Positions 47,539 through 57,938 of a stretch of DNA of 64,000 bases are shown one piece after another. Source of the DNA: Ciona savignyi. Its lineage: Eukaryota > Chordata > Ascidiacea > Phlebobranchia > Cionidae. Every line of letters begins with the position of its first letter. Within the stretch, counting starts at the first letter, position 1. The stretch covers positions 150,705 to 214,704 of the forward strand of contig CH000225.1 of NCBI GenBank assembly GCA_000149265.1. Direction: 5' to 3'. The translations under genes and the position numbers were made by a program. The notes below the pieces were generated by a model. It saw nothing but the letters and a program-made list of their open reading frames with translations. It was not told the DNA's origin and made no database searches.

Positions 47539-49894
47539 TGCGCTACTTCAGTTACGTTATGTTTTATTTATTCTACATTTCATTTGCCAAAATATGACTT
47601 CTTTTTTGTCAAAATTTAATTATTACTTGCAACAGAGACCGTTTGCCCAATTAACCCACGGAAATAGTAGATACATACTTGTTTTGTACAAAATAATATC
47701 AATTGCAACAAAAGGCCTGAACACCTCTTTTCCCTCAAGCTTACTTTTATATGACATGCAGTTTCAGGTATTCTAAACAGTGTGCAGCAGAGATACATAG
47801 CCAATGCGTCCTGCCAATGCTGAATGCAGTGTTCTCAGTTAACCGCTGCAAGAAATAGCCCCCCCCCGCTACTGTGTGCTCAGTATCCCTCACGTGTATT
47901 GTTGCCATCTTGTTCGCTCCCATGTTTTCGTTTTAGATTATTGTAAATTATTGATTTTTTTAAATGAATTAAGATGATTGGGCGCAATTACTTTAAATAC
48001 CAAAGCTGTTTCAATTTTATTGCTGCCCACTCCGAGATTTATTGCTGCCCACTCCGAGAGACCCATTATTGAGTGAACCTTGTCAGGTGACCAAATTTTG
48101 TTTCTCCAAGGTGTATTTGATAAGTGTAAACATAGCAGTAACTTATTATTTTAAATACACGATTTTGCTACACTGAGATATACGTGACCTTGTTTGCTTT
48201 GTGTGATAGAGGCCGAGACATTGTTTAGACTTTAGAGCCTCGCGTAGCCGAAGTTCAGTTTCAGAGGATGTGAATTTACATAATAACATACGGACCTATT
48301 ACCAACTTATCATACGATAGATTTTGAACAGGCCATTGAATTTTATTTAATATGGTACAGGGATTATTGGAATGTTGATTACTGATGTGTGTGGTTGAGT
48401 CCATTAGGTCAAGACTTTTAATACAGGAAGGGTAGCTTAAAAGAGTAAGAGCTTCAAAAGTTTTTATCGAGTAAGATAATTTTGCGTAGAATCCCGCCGC
48501 TGACTAGATGGTTGTGTTCTTATTCTTAGTCAAGCCACTTTTAGGCGGATTTCGCATAAACCCAGTGAATTAATGAGTATAGCCACAAACGGGAATAAGA
48601 CACGAATACCCTCATAACAACCACGTAAGTTTCAAATTAAAAATCAGCTAATAATCGCACCAACTCGCCGTGTTAAATAAAAACGAGTCAATCGCGCATC
48701 TGAGGTCTTGTGGTGAATCGAGACAATGCTCGTTAAACACCTTGACCCGGGACACAGCCGATCAGAATAGTAATCAATTAGGAAAAATAATGATTATATA
48801 TATCCGATGCATTAGGCCTACCTAATTTTTACATTATAACAGTCTTAGTTACGAGCTTAACGCGGAGTCAAAACTTACCACAGTATATAAAAGTCCGTGG
48901 GCGGCACAAGGCATATGATGTTGGCACACGGTCGGTCTATATGTCGAAATACCCCGTGACTACAATCGAATTAGGTGTCGGCAACAACTGACTAGTGTCA
49001 GTTCGTACGGATTTTTTTTACCGGGCAGCGCGGAAAAACATGAAGGAACTAAATAAGTATTTAAAGACAACCTCTAATTTCGTCTCGTGGTAATTGTTTA
49101 TATAAATTTGCATGTTGATACATTGATACTTTATTATAGGCTGGTTCGCAAAATATTGCCTGAATTATTTCGGTCAAGATGCGAAAAAGTTTGTAGACCC
49201 TACATTAAACCACTGGATCAGGCAACGCTTGACATCTTTTCTAACGAGCTCGACCACGCCACCTTTCGGCCGACAATTTAACAATCTACCACAATTGATC
49301 AGACAATAACATTGCATAATCTGCATATCCATTTCTTTTAAAGTAAAGTATGGTCTTCTAATTAATAGTAGGAAGGGATACAAATGTAAAATGGTTTAGT
49401 TTAGACACCAACTTTTCCTTTCACACATTTTTTTCTCCCCGCTACATTTTCAAGCAATTTATATCGTTCCTGCCATGGATACGTTGTAAACAAAGTTGAA
49501 ACAATTGGATTATTTAGGTTGGTGAACGATGTGCGTTTATCAGGATATTAGTTTAAACAAATAGTTATTCTATTATCATTTGCTGATTAAGATTAGTCAC
49601 GGAAAGATAAGAAGTATAAAAATAATCTCGTATAAGAAGTGACACGTGTTAAAATTTAACACAAGTTAGAATACCAAATCAGGTCAGGTGACACACATAG
49701 TTTTTTTTGTAAAAAAAGAACATTTCGTCTATTTGCAGCAAAAAAATGTTGGTTTAAACATCGTAGCTAATAATGTTATAATGGTAGAACTTTTTATAGG
49801 CTTTGGTTTCCATGAAACCAGCTAAAAATACAAATCTAAATCCTTATATACATTTATTAGGAAAATAAAGTATCTAATAATACTTGATGTAATA
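47539..49894. other. Intergenic region between EVA1C-like and FAM221A genes
   Basis: No exon is supportable here. It contains the 3' untranslated region of the EVA1C-like gene (no nearby AATAAA seen), a 22-bp tandem duplication at 48,016-48,059, and the promoter side of FAM221A. An ATTTATTAG sequence 34 nt before the FAM221A start could act as a cis or trans splice acceptor, but it lacks a strong pyrimidine tract. Confidence 0.45.
48016..48059. repeat. Perfect 22-bp tandem duplication
   Basis: The unit TTTATTGCTGCCCACTCCGA, plus GA, occurs twice with no gap (48,016-48,037 and 48,038-48,059). It is a recent slip or duplication with no evident function. Confidence 0.9.
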
Positions 49895-50674
49895 ATGGAT
49901 AACAGAGTTCACCTGAAGTTGGACAGAAGTGCGGCTTCATCTGTGGATGCTTATTTTGAATATCGGAATATTGTTGGGGAAGATGATCATGGTAGGCTCT
50001 TCACGCCCCAGGAATATGAAGATTACAAGAAAAAGGTCCTTCCAATGAGAATGCAGAATCGATTATATGTTAGTTGGAGCAATGTTGATGGAATGGATTG
50101 TAAACTAATCGGGCCCGAGACAATGTGCTTCTGCCAGCATAGATACAAACACCATAAAACTGATTTCAAACAGCCAGTTAAAGACATAAAAGAAATAAAA
50201 TGTAAAATTGTCGGATGTAAATGTTCAGGGTTTAATTTTGTGCCGAAAAACGGAACTCAGCCTTTAAGGTGCCATTGTAAGCATGATGTAACTATGCATT
50301 GTGAAAAATCTCCATTTTTATGCAAAGGTCATAAATGTGTATGCTCTGGGTTCAAGTCATCATACAGATGTGGATGTGGTTCGATGTTAGAAGAACATGT
50401 AACTCAAATCGAAACAAGGGAGGAAAGAATTAAGCGAGGACACCCAGTGGCACAGTATGAGCCGCCATATGCAGCCATGGGGGGACTTACAGGGCTAAGC
50501 TCATTGCTCGATGGATATATGCGATTGGATGACAGTGGAATAGGTGCCCCCTCAAGGGAATGGCTGGAACAACCTTCAACATCAAGAGAACTGCATGATT
50601 TGCAGAGAATTAGGCCAACATCAAAATGTGCAGTTCAAAAAAAAGTTTCAAAACGTCCAGAATGGAAAGATTAA
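49895..50674 (+). CDS. FAM221A: FAM221A-like cysteine-rich protein, intronless
   Basis: This single open frame codes for 259 residues, close to the roughly 300 of vertebrate FAM221A. Zinc-ligand-like clusters of Cys and His begin near residue 78: CFCQHRYKHHK, CKIVGCKCSGF, LRCHCKHDVTMH, CKGHKCVCSGFKSS and YRCGCGSMLEEH. The repeat of a C-x-C-x-G-F unit followed by an H-containing CHC/CGC unit is the family hallmark. Molecular function is unknown in the family; metal binding is inferred. The start follows AATAATGG and is preceded by in-frame stops. The gene has no introns here, and AATAAA follows 67 nt after the stop. Confidence 0.92.
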   Translation: MDNRVHLKLDRSAASSVDAYFEYRNIVGEDDHGRLFTPQEYEDYKKKVLPMRMQNRLYVSWSNVDGMDCKLIGPETMCFCQHRYKHHKTDFKQPVKDIKEIKCKIVGCKCSGFNFVPKNGTQPLRCHCKHDVTMHCEKSPFLCKGHKCVCSGFKSSYRCGCGSMLEEHVTQIETREERIKRGHPVAQYEPPYAAMGGLTGLSSLLDGYMRLDDSGIGAPSREWLEQPSTSRELHDLQRIRPTSKCAVQKKVSKRPEWKD

Positions 50675-50740
50675 TGAAATATTCTGTGCATGGTTTTTGT
50701 GCCTTACTTTGTACCAGTCTTTTTTATATATATTTTTTTA

Positions 50741-50746
50741 AATAAA
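50741..50746 (+). terminator. FAM221A polyadenylation signal
   Basis: AATAAA, 67 nt downstream of the FAM221A stop and followed by AT-rich sequence. Confidence 0.7.
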
Positions 50747-51584
50747 ATTAAATGATTGTGAGTGCCGTTGTCAAATGCTTAACAGACATTTACTAAAAAA
50801 TGTTATTGATTTCATTGAAACTTGATTGTGACAGGCATGCATTTTCACCTGGACATTGTCCAGGAGTTCTAAAAGTTTAATGTTAATTACGTAAATTACT
50901 AAATGCCATTCGATAGCTTATTATCACACAAATCTAAAGGCGATAAAAAATCTAAAATGTTTGTGTAGTACCGCATTAAAGGACTACACAAAAAGCATTT
51001 GTTTATTATATAAAGTGTTCGAAAAATGAATAATCCTAATATTTATTTCAATCAAAGGAGCCTTATGACTTGCCTAATGATAGCGATTTGAGATGTATTG
51101 CAAATGTATTATCTGATTGTCTGCTGAAAAGATTGATGGAATGCAGATTTTCAGGTGGAGTTTAATAGGCCTAGTCAAGTTTTTCAGATACCCAGGAAAT
51201 CTTGAGAATAATCTTTGTAAATGGCACACAACTAAATTGCAAACCTCATACAGAGTGAGGTTTTTTTTTTTTAATTTCCCAACAGCTTCCGTGCATGAGG
51301 CATTTAATTCAAAAATTTGTCTGAACAGCAACCATAAACACAACAAATTATCTGAAAGTATAAATAAGAAACCAGAAGTATTTGGGCATGAAGCATTTGG
51401 AAAATGCCTTGGAAAAAGTATGTTAGCTACGGTAGTCTCACAGTCAACTCAAAATTCCATGTAATCTGAAAAAATAAAAATGGGAAATTGATAGTGTTTA
51501 ACGTGCTTTAAGGCTGGAAATGTTAGCGAATGGGGTACAGATGTTCATTAATCTGACATGAATTACTTTTTTAAATGAACATTA

Positions 51585-51760
51585 AAAACAAGTATGCTTT
51601 GGTAACTTAGGGACCCATTCTTTTCTGCTTGAAGAAACAAAATACATAAGTATAAAATATACCAATTGTGTTTAGGAACCCTGCTCGATAAACAGCATAC
51701 AAAATGTGTTTTACAAAAAATGGTGGTTAAAAACATGGTTGACACTCTAGTTATCTTTAT
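51585..51760. repeat. Foldback-element core fragment
   Basis: The order GGGACCCA, TTTCTGCTTG-AGAAAC, then TTTTACAAAAAATGGTGGTT and GTTGACACTCT parallels (partly inverted) the centre of the foldback element at 13,710-13,750 and 14,310-14,460. A shorter similar piece follows the GORAB retrocopy at 56,618-56,700. Identity is moderate and was judged by eye. Confidence 0.45.
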
Positions 51761-51964
51761 TGTTTTTGTTTAAAGATCATATTTTGTGCCAAACAAGTCC
51801 ATAAAATGTGTCAAGCTTAGGAAGCAATCTCCGAACAAGCTCTTTGCAATCAAAATTTTAGTAATGAGCAACAGTATCAAAAAATTTCTACTGCAAATGT
51901 TTGACAGTACAATAAATATAAAAGCTCTGCATTTCCTTGAGCTGTATGTCTTCTGTAGGTCGAA

Positions 51965-52100
51965 ACGTGTCTATCATATAGAACACACTGTAATAGCTCT
52001 GGTAACCTGACATTGGGTGCGAGGTGATCTGACGATTGCCTGTGTGTTAATCCCCTTGATTTTCTCATTCTTGGGGATAAACATTAATATCCTATCCTAG
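51965..52100 (+). repeat. SINE-like repeat, copy 1
   Basis: Shares with the copies at 54,140 and 62,219 the blocks GTCTATCATA, AATAGCTCTGGTAACCTGA, TGATCTGACGATTGCCTGTG, GGGATAAACAT and a tail of ATCCT units. It is about 140 bp and non-coding. It ends 106 bp before the BtpA-family start codon, so it may lie in that gene's promoter or 5' untranslated region. Confidence 0.75.
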
Positions 52101-52205
52101 TATTTATTGGAGGCATAAAAGTGTTTTGTTTCCCGTAAATGTCTGTTTTCCATTTAGAATGTTATAAACACCTTATATTTCAACATGCAGCTGGTGTAAA
52201 ATACT

Positions 52206-54487
52206 ATGGCCTGCAGAAAATTTGTTGATGTGTTTCAGAAATCAAAAGGAGTAATTATCGGCATGGTGCATCTTCGTGCTCTGCCAGGTAGTTTGTCTTT
52301 AACCTAAATGGTTGTAGTTCAGTTATTTGGAAACCGGATAAAGACAGCAAAATGACACTCGTTAAATTAATCATCGTAATCTCCTAAAACTTGTTGTCCC
52401 CGTTACTGATTTGAATACGAAACTCACCATTGCTCTGTGTTGTGTGGTGACATATCTTATACCTATGTGCTGGTGCAGTCGATGTGAAGTGGCTTATCCA
52501 ATGGATACAAGTGACTAGCTCATAATTTCAGTGGAACCCTGCTTGGTGACCACCTCGATAACATGACAACCCCGCTAACATGACCGTTTGAAGTTGATCC
52601 CATAGGTGGTCAGGTAGGCAGGGTTCCACTGTACTTTTTATGTCACTATTACCCAGACCCTTCATGCATCTCTCCTTCCTAGTCAGCAGCAGAGCATTGG
52701 AGGTTGCAGTCACTAGTGCGTATCATTAAAATGTTTTTAATTATGTATTATGTTCCAGGCACTCCAAAGAACAACCTTTGTGTAACACAAATTTGCGATA
52801 TTGCTTTAAAGGAAGCAGAGATTTACATCAATGCTGGATTGGTGAGATTTTTTTTATATTAACCAATTATCATGGTGCGGCATGAGTTGTATGATTGAAC
52901 ATAACTGTGTTGGCCGTAAAACTGGAAAATTGCGAGATAAAAACATACGCATGACCATTTGTCTAAGTATCACATCAAGACAATGTGTGCCATCCGAAAT
53001 TATGTTTAATATCCACACACTGTGATGCAACAATCCATGTACTGTGATAGCTTTTAATACCTGATGAGCATGAGTCTGACTACCTCAGTTGCTCAGTGTA
53101 ACACTAACAACCCTAATTTCATGGCAGGACGGAATTATGATTGAGAACATGCATGATGTCCCGTACAAAAAAAACAATTTGATTGGTCCAGAAATCACTG
53201 CAGCCATGGCAACAGTCGGTTCTAAATTAAGAACAAATTTTTCTGAAATTCCAATTGGTGTTCAAATTCTTACTGCAGCAAATCAGGAAGCACTGGCTGT
53301 AGCCAAGTGCTGCGGTAAACCAAATTTTCTCATAACAATCCCATAACACATAATATTGCACATGGTGGATGATTGAGTAATTAGTCGTTAGTTTAACAAC
53401 TCAGTATTGCACCTATGTTAAGCATTAACAGCAGCAAATCATCACTGCCAGGAACTTTGTGGAAATATAGAGACCAGGAACAAGGGGTGGTATCTAATTT
53501 AAAATTAAAAAAAGAATTCACGTTTATCAACAGATCTTGATTTTATGAGGGCAGAAGGATTTGTATTCTCACACATTGGTGATGAAGGTATTATAGATTC
53601 GTGTGCCGGATCATTACTCAGGTACCGGAAGCAGCTAAATGCTGAGAATGTCCTGGTTTTTGCGGATGTGAAGAAAAAACACAGGTTTGCATCTTATTGC
53701 TAAGATTCATCCATATTTCCAGTTATTCCTGTGTGGGCAACGACACCATGGTAAGGATGGAAATTAAAGGTTAGAATAAGATCCAATTACACTCAATTAA
53801 GACCCAATTACATCCATTTAGTTCACATGCCATCACAAGCGATACAAGCGTTGCTGAGACGTCGCAGGCCGCAGAGTTCTTTTTAGCTGATGGAGTCATT
53901 ATAACTGGCTCTCAAACTGGAGTTTCTGCCGACCCACTTCAATTACAGGGTTAGCACTGCACTGGATATCAATTTGTAAAATGGATCATTTGTATTAATT
54001 TGTTTATGGTAAAATTCAAGTTTAATTGTAATAATGTTTTACCCTGTGAATGGGGAAACGCAAGGGGAGTTTTGACTTAAATCGCTTACCAACAGGTTAC
54101 TTAACGGACATTGCCTAAACCCAGCAGATTAATGGGTTTTACCAAAATTAAAGGAATGTTTCTATCATATACAACACATTGCAATGGTTCCGGTAAACTG
54201 ATGGTGGGCACTAGGTAATCTGACGATTGCCTGTGTGTTAACCCCCTTGGTTTTTCCATTCACGGGATAAACATGAATATCCTTTCCTATTCTTCATAGA
54301 TGTGCAAAACCAAGTTGAGATTCCGGTACTCGTTGGTTCTGGTGTTTCGGTTGAAAACATCGAAAATTTTATCCGCTGCTCAGCTCTGGTCATAGGATCA
54401 CATTTTAAAGTTGGAGGGTTCTGGGGTAATGATGTGGACGTTCACAGAGTGGAAGATTTTATGAATCGTGTTCGGCAGTTGGTTTAA
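52206..54487 (+). CDS. BtpA/SgcQ-family protein (F13E9.13-like), 272 aa
   Basis: Six exons: 52206-52287, 52759-52841, 53128-53314, 53534-53684, 53822-53949, 54300-54487. Phases join exactly to 273 codons with the stop. The protein is a TIM-barrel type of the BtpA family: IIGMVHLRALPG at the N-terminus, DGIMIENMHDVPY, DLDFMRAEGFVFSH, VFADVKKKHSSHA, DGVIITGSQTG and PVLVGSGVSVENI. BtpA is needed for photosystem I accumulation in cyanobacteria. The animal members, named after worm F13E9.13 and often predicted mitochondrial, have no settled function. Residues 1-15 are basic and could be a short presequence, but the family core starts almost at once. Length matches the family. Confidence 0.94.
54140..54296 (+). 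repeat. SINE-like repeat, copy 2, abutting a splice acceptor
   Basis: Runs from a TACCAAAATTAAAGGAATG head to an ATCCTTTCCTATTCTT tail and lies in intron 5 of the BtpA-family gene. The pyrimidine-rich tail is directly followed by CATAG, the acceptor of the last exon at 54,300. Body blocks are the same as in the copies at 51,965 and 62,219. Confidence 0.75.
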
Positions 54488-54528
54488 AAGAGTTGGGAAC
54501 TACGCTGTAATGTGAATTCATATTGTGC

Positions 54529-54534
54529 AATAAA
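54529..54534 (+). terminator. BtpA-family gene polyadenylation signal
   Basis: AATAAA, 42 nt after the stop, followed by a GTGTTTTTTT downstream element. Confidence 0.75.
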
Positions 54535-54684
54535 CGGATAGATTTGCAATAGCGTGTTTTTTTAAAGGAATCTTTAATTTATGTCCGTTTTTCTTTTTTT
54601 TGTTTCGTCAAACGCTTTGACAGGGTTGTTTTGGTTTTACCCGGGGGGTCTACCTAAACTCTGGATACACTAATTAACTTTAAT

Positions 54685-54833
54685 TGGTAGAAGCTGCTTG
54701 GTATTAACTAGGGGTGATACTCTACTCGAAAATACTTTTTGTCTTTTTTGAGGATGATACCCGATACCACAATCAGTTCGGTTTCGGCCTCTTTAATAAC
54801 GACAATCTAGTTGATGCCAAGCAGCTTCTTCCA
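54685..54833. repeat. 26-bp inverted repeat with ~97-bp loop
   Basis: The left arm 54,685-54,710 (core AGAAGCTGCTTGG) pairs with the right arm 54,808-54,833 (core CCAAGCAGCTTCT), matching at 23 of 26 positions. It lies just beyond the BtpA-family polyadenylation signal. It could be a small MITE or a structured transcript; there is no coding content. Confidence 0.7.
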
Positions 54834-55432
54834 CTTTATTTCAGCGCCGAACATAAATGCTCGGTTTTAAATAGAGTTTGCTTACAAAAGATTTTAAACA
54901 GGTATTTATTTTTTATTTACATAGGAAAATACCGCAATTTCCTAATATATTTTTTTCATAAATAGCATGACACAGGTGTAGCAAATCCGCGGTTTGTTAT
55001 TGTTCATTATGTACCTCGTGTTCTTGTTATCACTGGTTCCATATGACTAACACTTACAAGGTTGTAAATTTGCTTTAACATGACCGCAAGCTTTAACATT
55101 TTCAGAACTTTTTCCAACATATTACCATGCTGTCTTTTGTTTTCTAGCATTGTTTAAAAATAATACAGTTTAGAATCGTGGATCTTGTAGCATTTATCTA
55201 AAACAAGACAGGGGCGGTCAATTTTGGTGTTTATGAAGTCGTGCGCGCATATATTGACCTAATTATTATCTGCATGTTTTGTCATGGGCGCAAAGAATCA
55301 AGAATATACCCAAACTTCCGTGAGGTTGTCTGATTACGGAGTCATATTAGACTATTAGCTTTTGTCAGGGCCCGATTAAGTGCCAGACATAGACACCACG
55401 GACATGAACTTGTTTTCCCGAAACCCCACAGT

Positions 55433-55448
55433 AACAATTGTAATAAGG
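55433..55448 (+). repeat. Target-site duplication, left copy, of the GORAB retrocopy
   Basis: AACAATTGTAATAAGG here is identical over 16 bases to 56,603-56,618, which directly follows the poly-A tail. The first two A residues of the right copy could belong to the tail, leaving at least 14 diagnostic bases. Confidence 0.9.
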
Positions 55449-56602
55449 CAATTGTAACAAAAATGTCTGAATGGGTGGGTTTTACAGACGAAGATGTACA
55501 TAAATTTCAAAACGGGGACACTGGCATAACATTAAACAAAGAAAGACCGAATATAGCAAAGCCAGTAGCAAAGAAAACTCGCCAAACTGAAGTAAACAAC
55601 AGATCAAAACAAAAGCAAAGTCACGGAAGTTCTACACAGGCAACGAGTAATCTACGAAAGACATCGAACACAAACCAACAAGTGCCTTCGGCTGCATTTT
55701 TATCCAAATCAATAGATAAAGATTCAAAACCAAAAGAGGTTCAAGCAACATTAAACGGAAAGACAAAATAGATGTGCCTGTAGCAGCACCCATGTCAGAG
55801 ACAACACCTGAAGCTAAAAAATGTGAAATTGAACAAAAAGCGGATATTGTAATTGATGGTGCAGAAGTAAAAAAAGGGACAAAATGAAACTTGAAAATGC
55901 TCAGCAACGGCAAAAGCAAATGGAAGAAAAGAATAGGAAGAAAAAGGAAATGCTGACAAAAGAAATTGCAGAAAGAAGAAAAAAAGCAGTTGCGGAGTCT
56001 AGCAAACTGGTAAAAATCCAAGCGGAACTAACTAAACTTGATCAGTTGCTGACTGTTGATGTGTCAATACTTCGCGACCAAATTGATGCAGTTTGCTGGG
56101 AGTTTAGCCAAGCTCAGAGGCGATTCCAACAAGCAGAGATAGAATACATTGCAGCCAAAGTCGATCTTCATCACAAAACTACACGGAAAGAAGAACTCAC
56201 TGAACATCTGTTTAATATAATACAAGCCAACGAGGAGAGAAAGGCGAAAAAGTTGGAACAGCTGATGATTCAGCTGAACATGGAAGAAGAGGAACTCGAA
56301 CATAGAGAGGAGGAGAGAAAAAAGAGGGAGAAAAGGAAAAAAGAACAAAGAATGAGAGAAGAGAAAGAAAAACTTGATCAGATTGTAATTTGTAAAACCA
56401 GAGGAGAACATTGACTGTCTGACAGAAAGTACCCTAGATCAATTTTCAAATGAAAGTTTACACGGTGCTACTAATGAAGTTGCCGAGATTATACCAAACA
56501 CAACATAACTAATTTACCTACATATGCTCTGCTTGTTATTTGTATACATGGTGCACTTAATTACACATATTTACTGTAAAAAAAAAACAAAAAACAAAAA
56601 AA
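55449..56602 (+). pseudogene. GORAB: Processed retropseudogene of GORAB
   Basis: An intronless copy of the RAB6-interacting golgin. It opens MSEWVGFTDEDVHKF, as the family does, and has the coiled-coil core NRKKKEMLTKEIAERRKK, IQAELTKLDQLLTVDV and YIAAKVDLHHKT, then an EQLTEH-like segment. The frame is broken by three one-base changes, all in homopolymers: an A lost in the A-run near 55,765, an A lost near 55,880, and a T gained near 56,388. It ends at TAA 56,506-56,508, about 348 codons if read through (human GORAB is 369). A 27-base A-rich tail starts at 56,578, and matched 16-bp direct repeats flank the copy. GORAB scaffolds COPI at the trans-Golgi; the intact parent gene must be elsewhere. 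If the indels are assembly errors, it could be a working retrogene. Confidence 0.92.
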
Positions 56603-56618
56603 AACAATTGTAATAAGG
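56603..56618 (+). repeat. Target-site duplication, right copy
   Basis: Identical to 55,433-55,448 and placed immediately after the A-rich tail, as expected for LINE-mediated insertion of an mRNA copy. Confidence 0.9.
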
Positions 56619-57386
56619 GACCCTGCTTCCAAATGTATTTATACATATAGGGTACAATCAATATGTGTTTTAAAAATGATGGTGTTTGACGCACTTTAGT
56701 TTTTATTTCGTTCTACCAAAGAGACTATAACAACAATATAATCTCTTTGGTTCTACCAATGATTATAAAAAGTTAAAGATCTAATAAAATACCCTTTTAC
56801 ACTAGGGAAATCCCCATTATTGAACAAAATTCACGTGAGATTTAACTAGAGATATATAAATAAGAGAGACTCTTGTTTATGTATCTCCGCTTTAACAACA
56901 GTCCTGGGTAGAATTTAAGATAGTCGAGTCATCTTGTTAATTGAAGGTTTCGGCGTCGCACGATAAATATTTGGAATGACGTGGGTGCAGCCCTGGAAAT
57001 TTGTATGCATGCAAGCGTTAATACTAGTACATAGGTTACGGGTAGAGGTAACAGATTTTTTTTAAATAATAAAAAAGTTAGTGTTATTCTGTCACCAATC
57101 CAATGAAAAGAAATGTAATTTAAAAACAGTGCCTCGGCCGTTCACTTTTGCAAGGCATCTAGTGGACATGTTTTTACTAAAACTAAAGAAACTTATATAA
57201 CATGTCATATTGTTTATTATTTTTTCTATCCGTTTAACAAATAATTATGTTTGATTGGTTGCTTATTTTTATGTAAGCAACTACTAAATAACACGTAGAC
57301 AATTACTATTCAGTTTATTTAGATTTTTTCCCCGATAGCGAGAGGGCCCAAACAAAATATCTATAAGAATAATCGACAGGTGGTTT

Positions 57387-57496
57387 AAATGACATGTTTT
57401 ATTAACTTATTCTGTTTTTGTTGCCGTGAGTTGCTTCATTTGCCATTATTTAATACTGGGACAAAAACATAAATTGAACCAACTAAACTAAACTGG
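57387..57496 (+). repeat. Dispersed repeat, possible LINE 3' tail (copy 2)
   Basis: Block order AATGACATGTTTTA, TTGCCGTGAGTTGCTTCATT, TGCCATTATT, TACTGGGACAAAAA and a final AACTAAACTAAACTGG tail follows that of 16,458-16,584. Class unknown. Confidence 0.4.
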
Positions 57497-57916
57497 TTAA
57501 ATGAGTGGAGAATGGTCTACCGGGTATGTACCCCCCTTTGACTCCACTAGCATCAAAATAAAGTACTGTGTAGTTTGAAAAGACAATGTTGTTTATGTCA
57601 ACTAGACAACTATTTGTGGAGATTCTGAATTTGTAGTGAATCTTTTATAGGGTTTGAAACAAAGAAAAATGCAATGTATGATTTCTACACCCAAACCATA
57701 CCGGTAGCTGTTGTTAACCCATTATGATAAGGTTCATTATTTTTTTCCTTGATGTAACCACTTATATCTTTCTGGAAATATAACTTTACACAATAGTGGT
57801 GAGGGTGGAACTAAAGCCCAGTAACTGTCTAAACACCCCTGACAATTATCCACCTTACTACTTCTCTGTACATTAATGCTATTGGTGTGCTGACTTTATT
57901 TGTTTTTTTTAACTCA

Positions 57917-57918
57917 GA
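57917..57918 (+). promoter_or_regulatory. Splice acceptor just before the POLG start
   Basis: TTTTTTTTAACTCAG ends at 57,917, with only 21 nt from there to the ATG at 57,939. A strong acceptor this close to the start of an otherwise intronless gene suggests either a 5' non-coding exon upstream or spliced-leader trans-splicing, which is common in tunicates. The sequence alone cannot decide. Confidence 0.5.
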
Positions 57919-57938
57919 TTTCAAAGAATTGACAAACA

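Larger units (their letters stand above)
50675..52205. other. Intergenic region with repeat fragments
   Basis: Holds the FAM221A 3' end, a fragment near 51,590-51,760 that resembles the central part of the 12.5-15.3 kb foldback element (GGGACCCATTC then TTCTGCTTG and AAAATGTGTTTTAC blocks), and a SINE-like copy at 51,965-52,100. No exon was recognised. The BtpA-family gene starts directly after it. Confidence 0.5.
54488..55432. other. Intergenic DNA with a hairpin and a foldback-terminus fragment
   Basis: At 54,580-54,650 a piece with GTCCGTTTTTC and CGTCAAACGCTTTGACAGG matches the terminal part of the foldback element. A 26-bp imperfect inverted repeat lies at 54,685-54,833. No exon is supportable. 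Confidence 0.5.
56619..57938. other. Intergenic DNA upstream of POLG
   Basis: Starts with a piece resembling the foldback core (56,618-56,700) and includes a second copy of the 16.5-kb repeat tail at 57,387-57,496. It ends in a strong pyrimidine tract and AACTCAG acceptor at 57,917. No exon was recognised. Confidence 0.5.

Noticed and set aside
55433-55448. Retained spliced-leader sequence at the 5' end of the GORAB copy, because it ends AATAAG like the Ciona leader
   Set aside because: The same 16 bases recur right after the poly-A tail, which a target-site duplication explains fully.
56064-56411. 115-codon minus-strand frame rich in Phe and Leu
   Set aside because: It is the antisense of the Lys/Glu-rich coiled coil in the GORAB copy.
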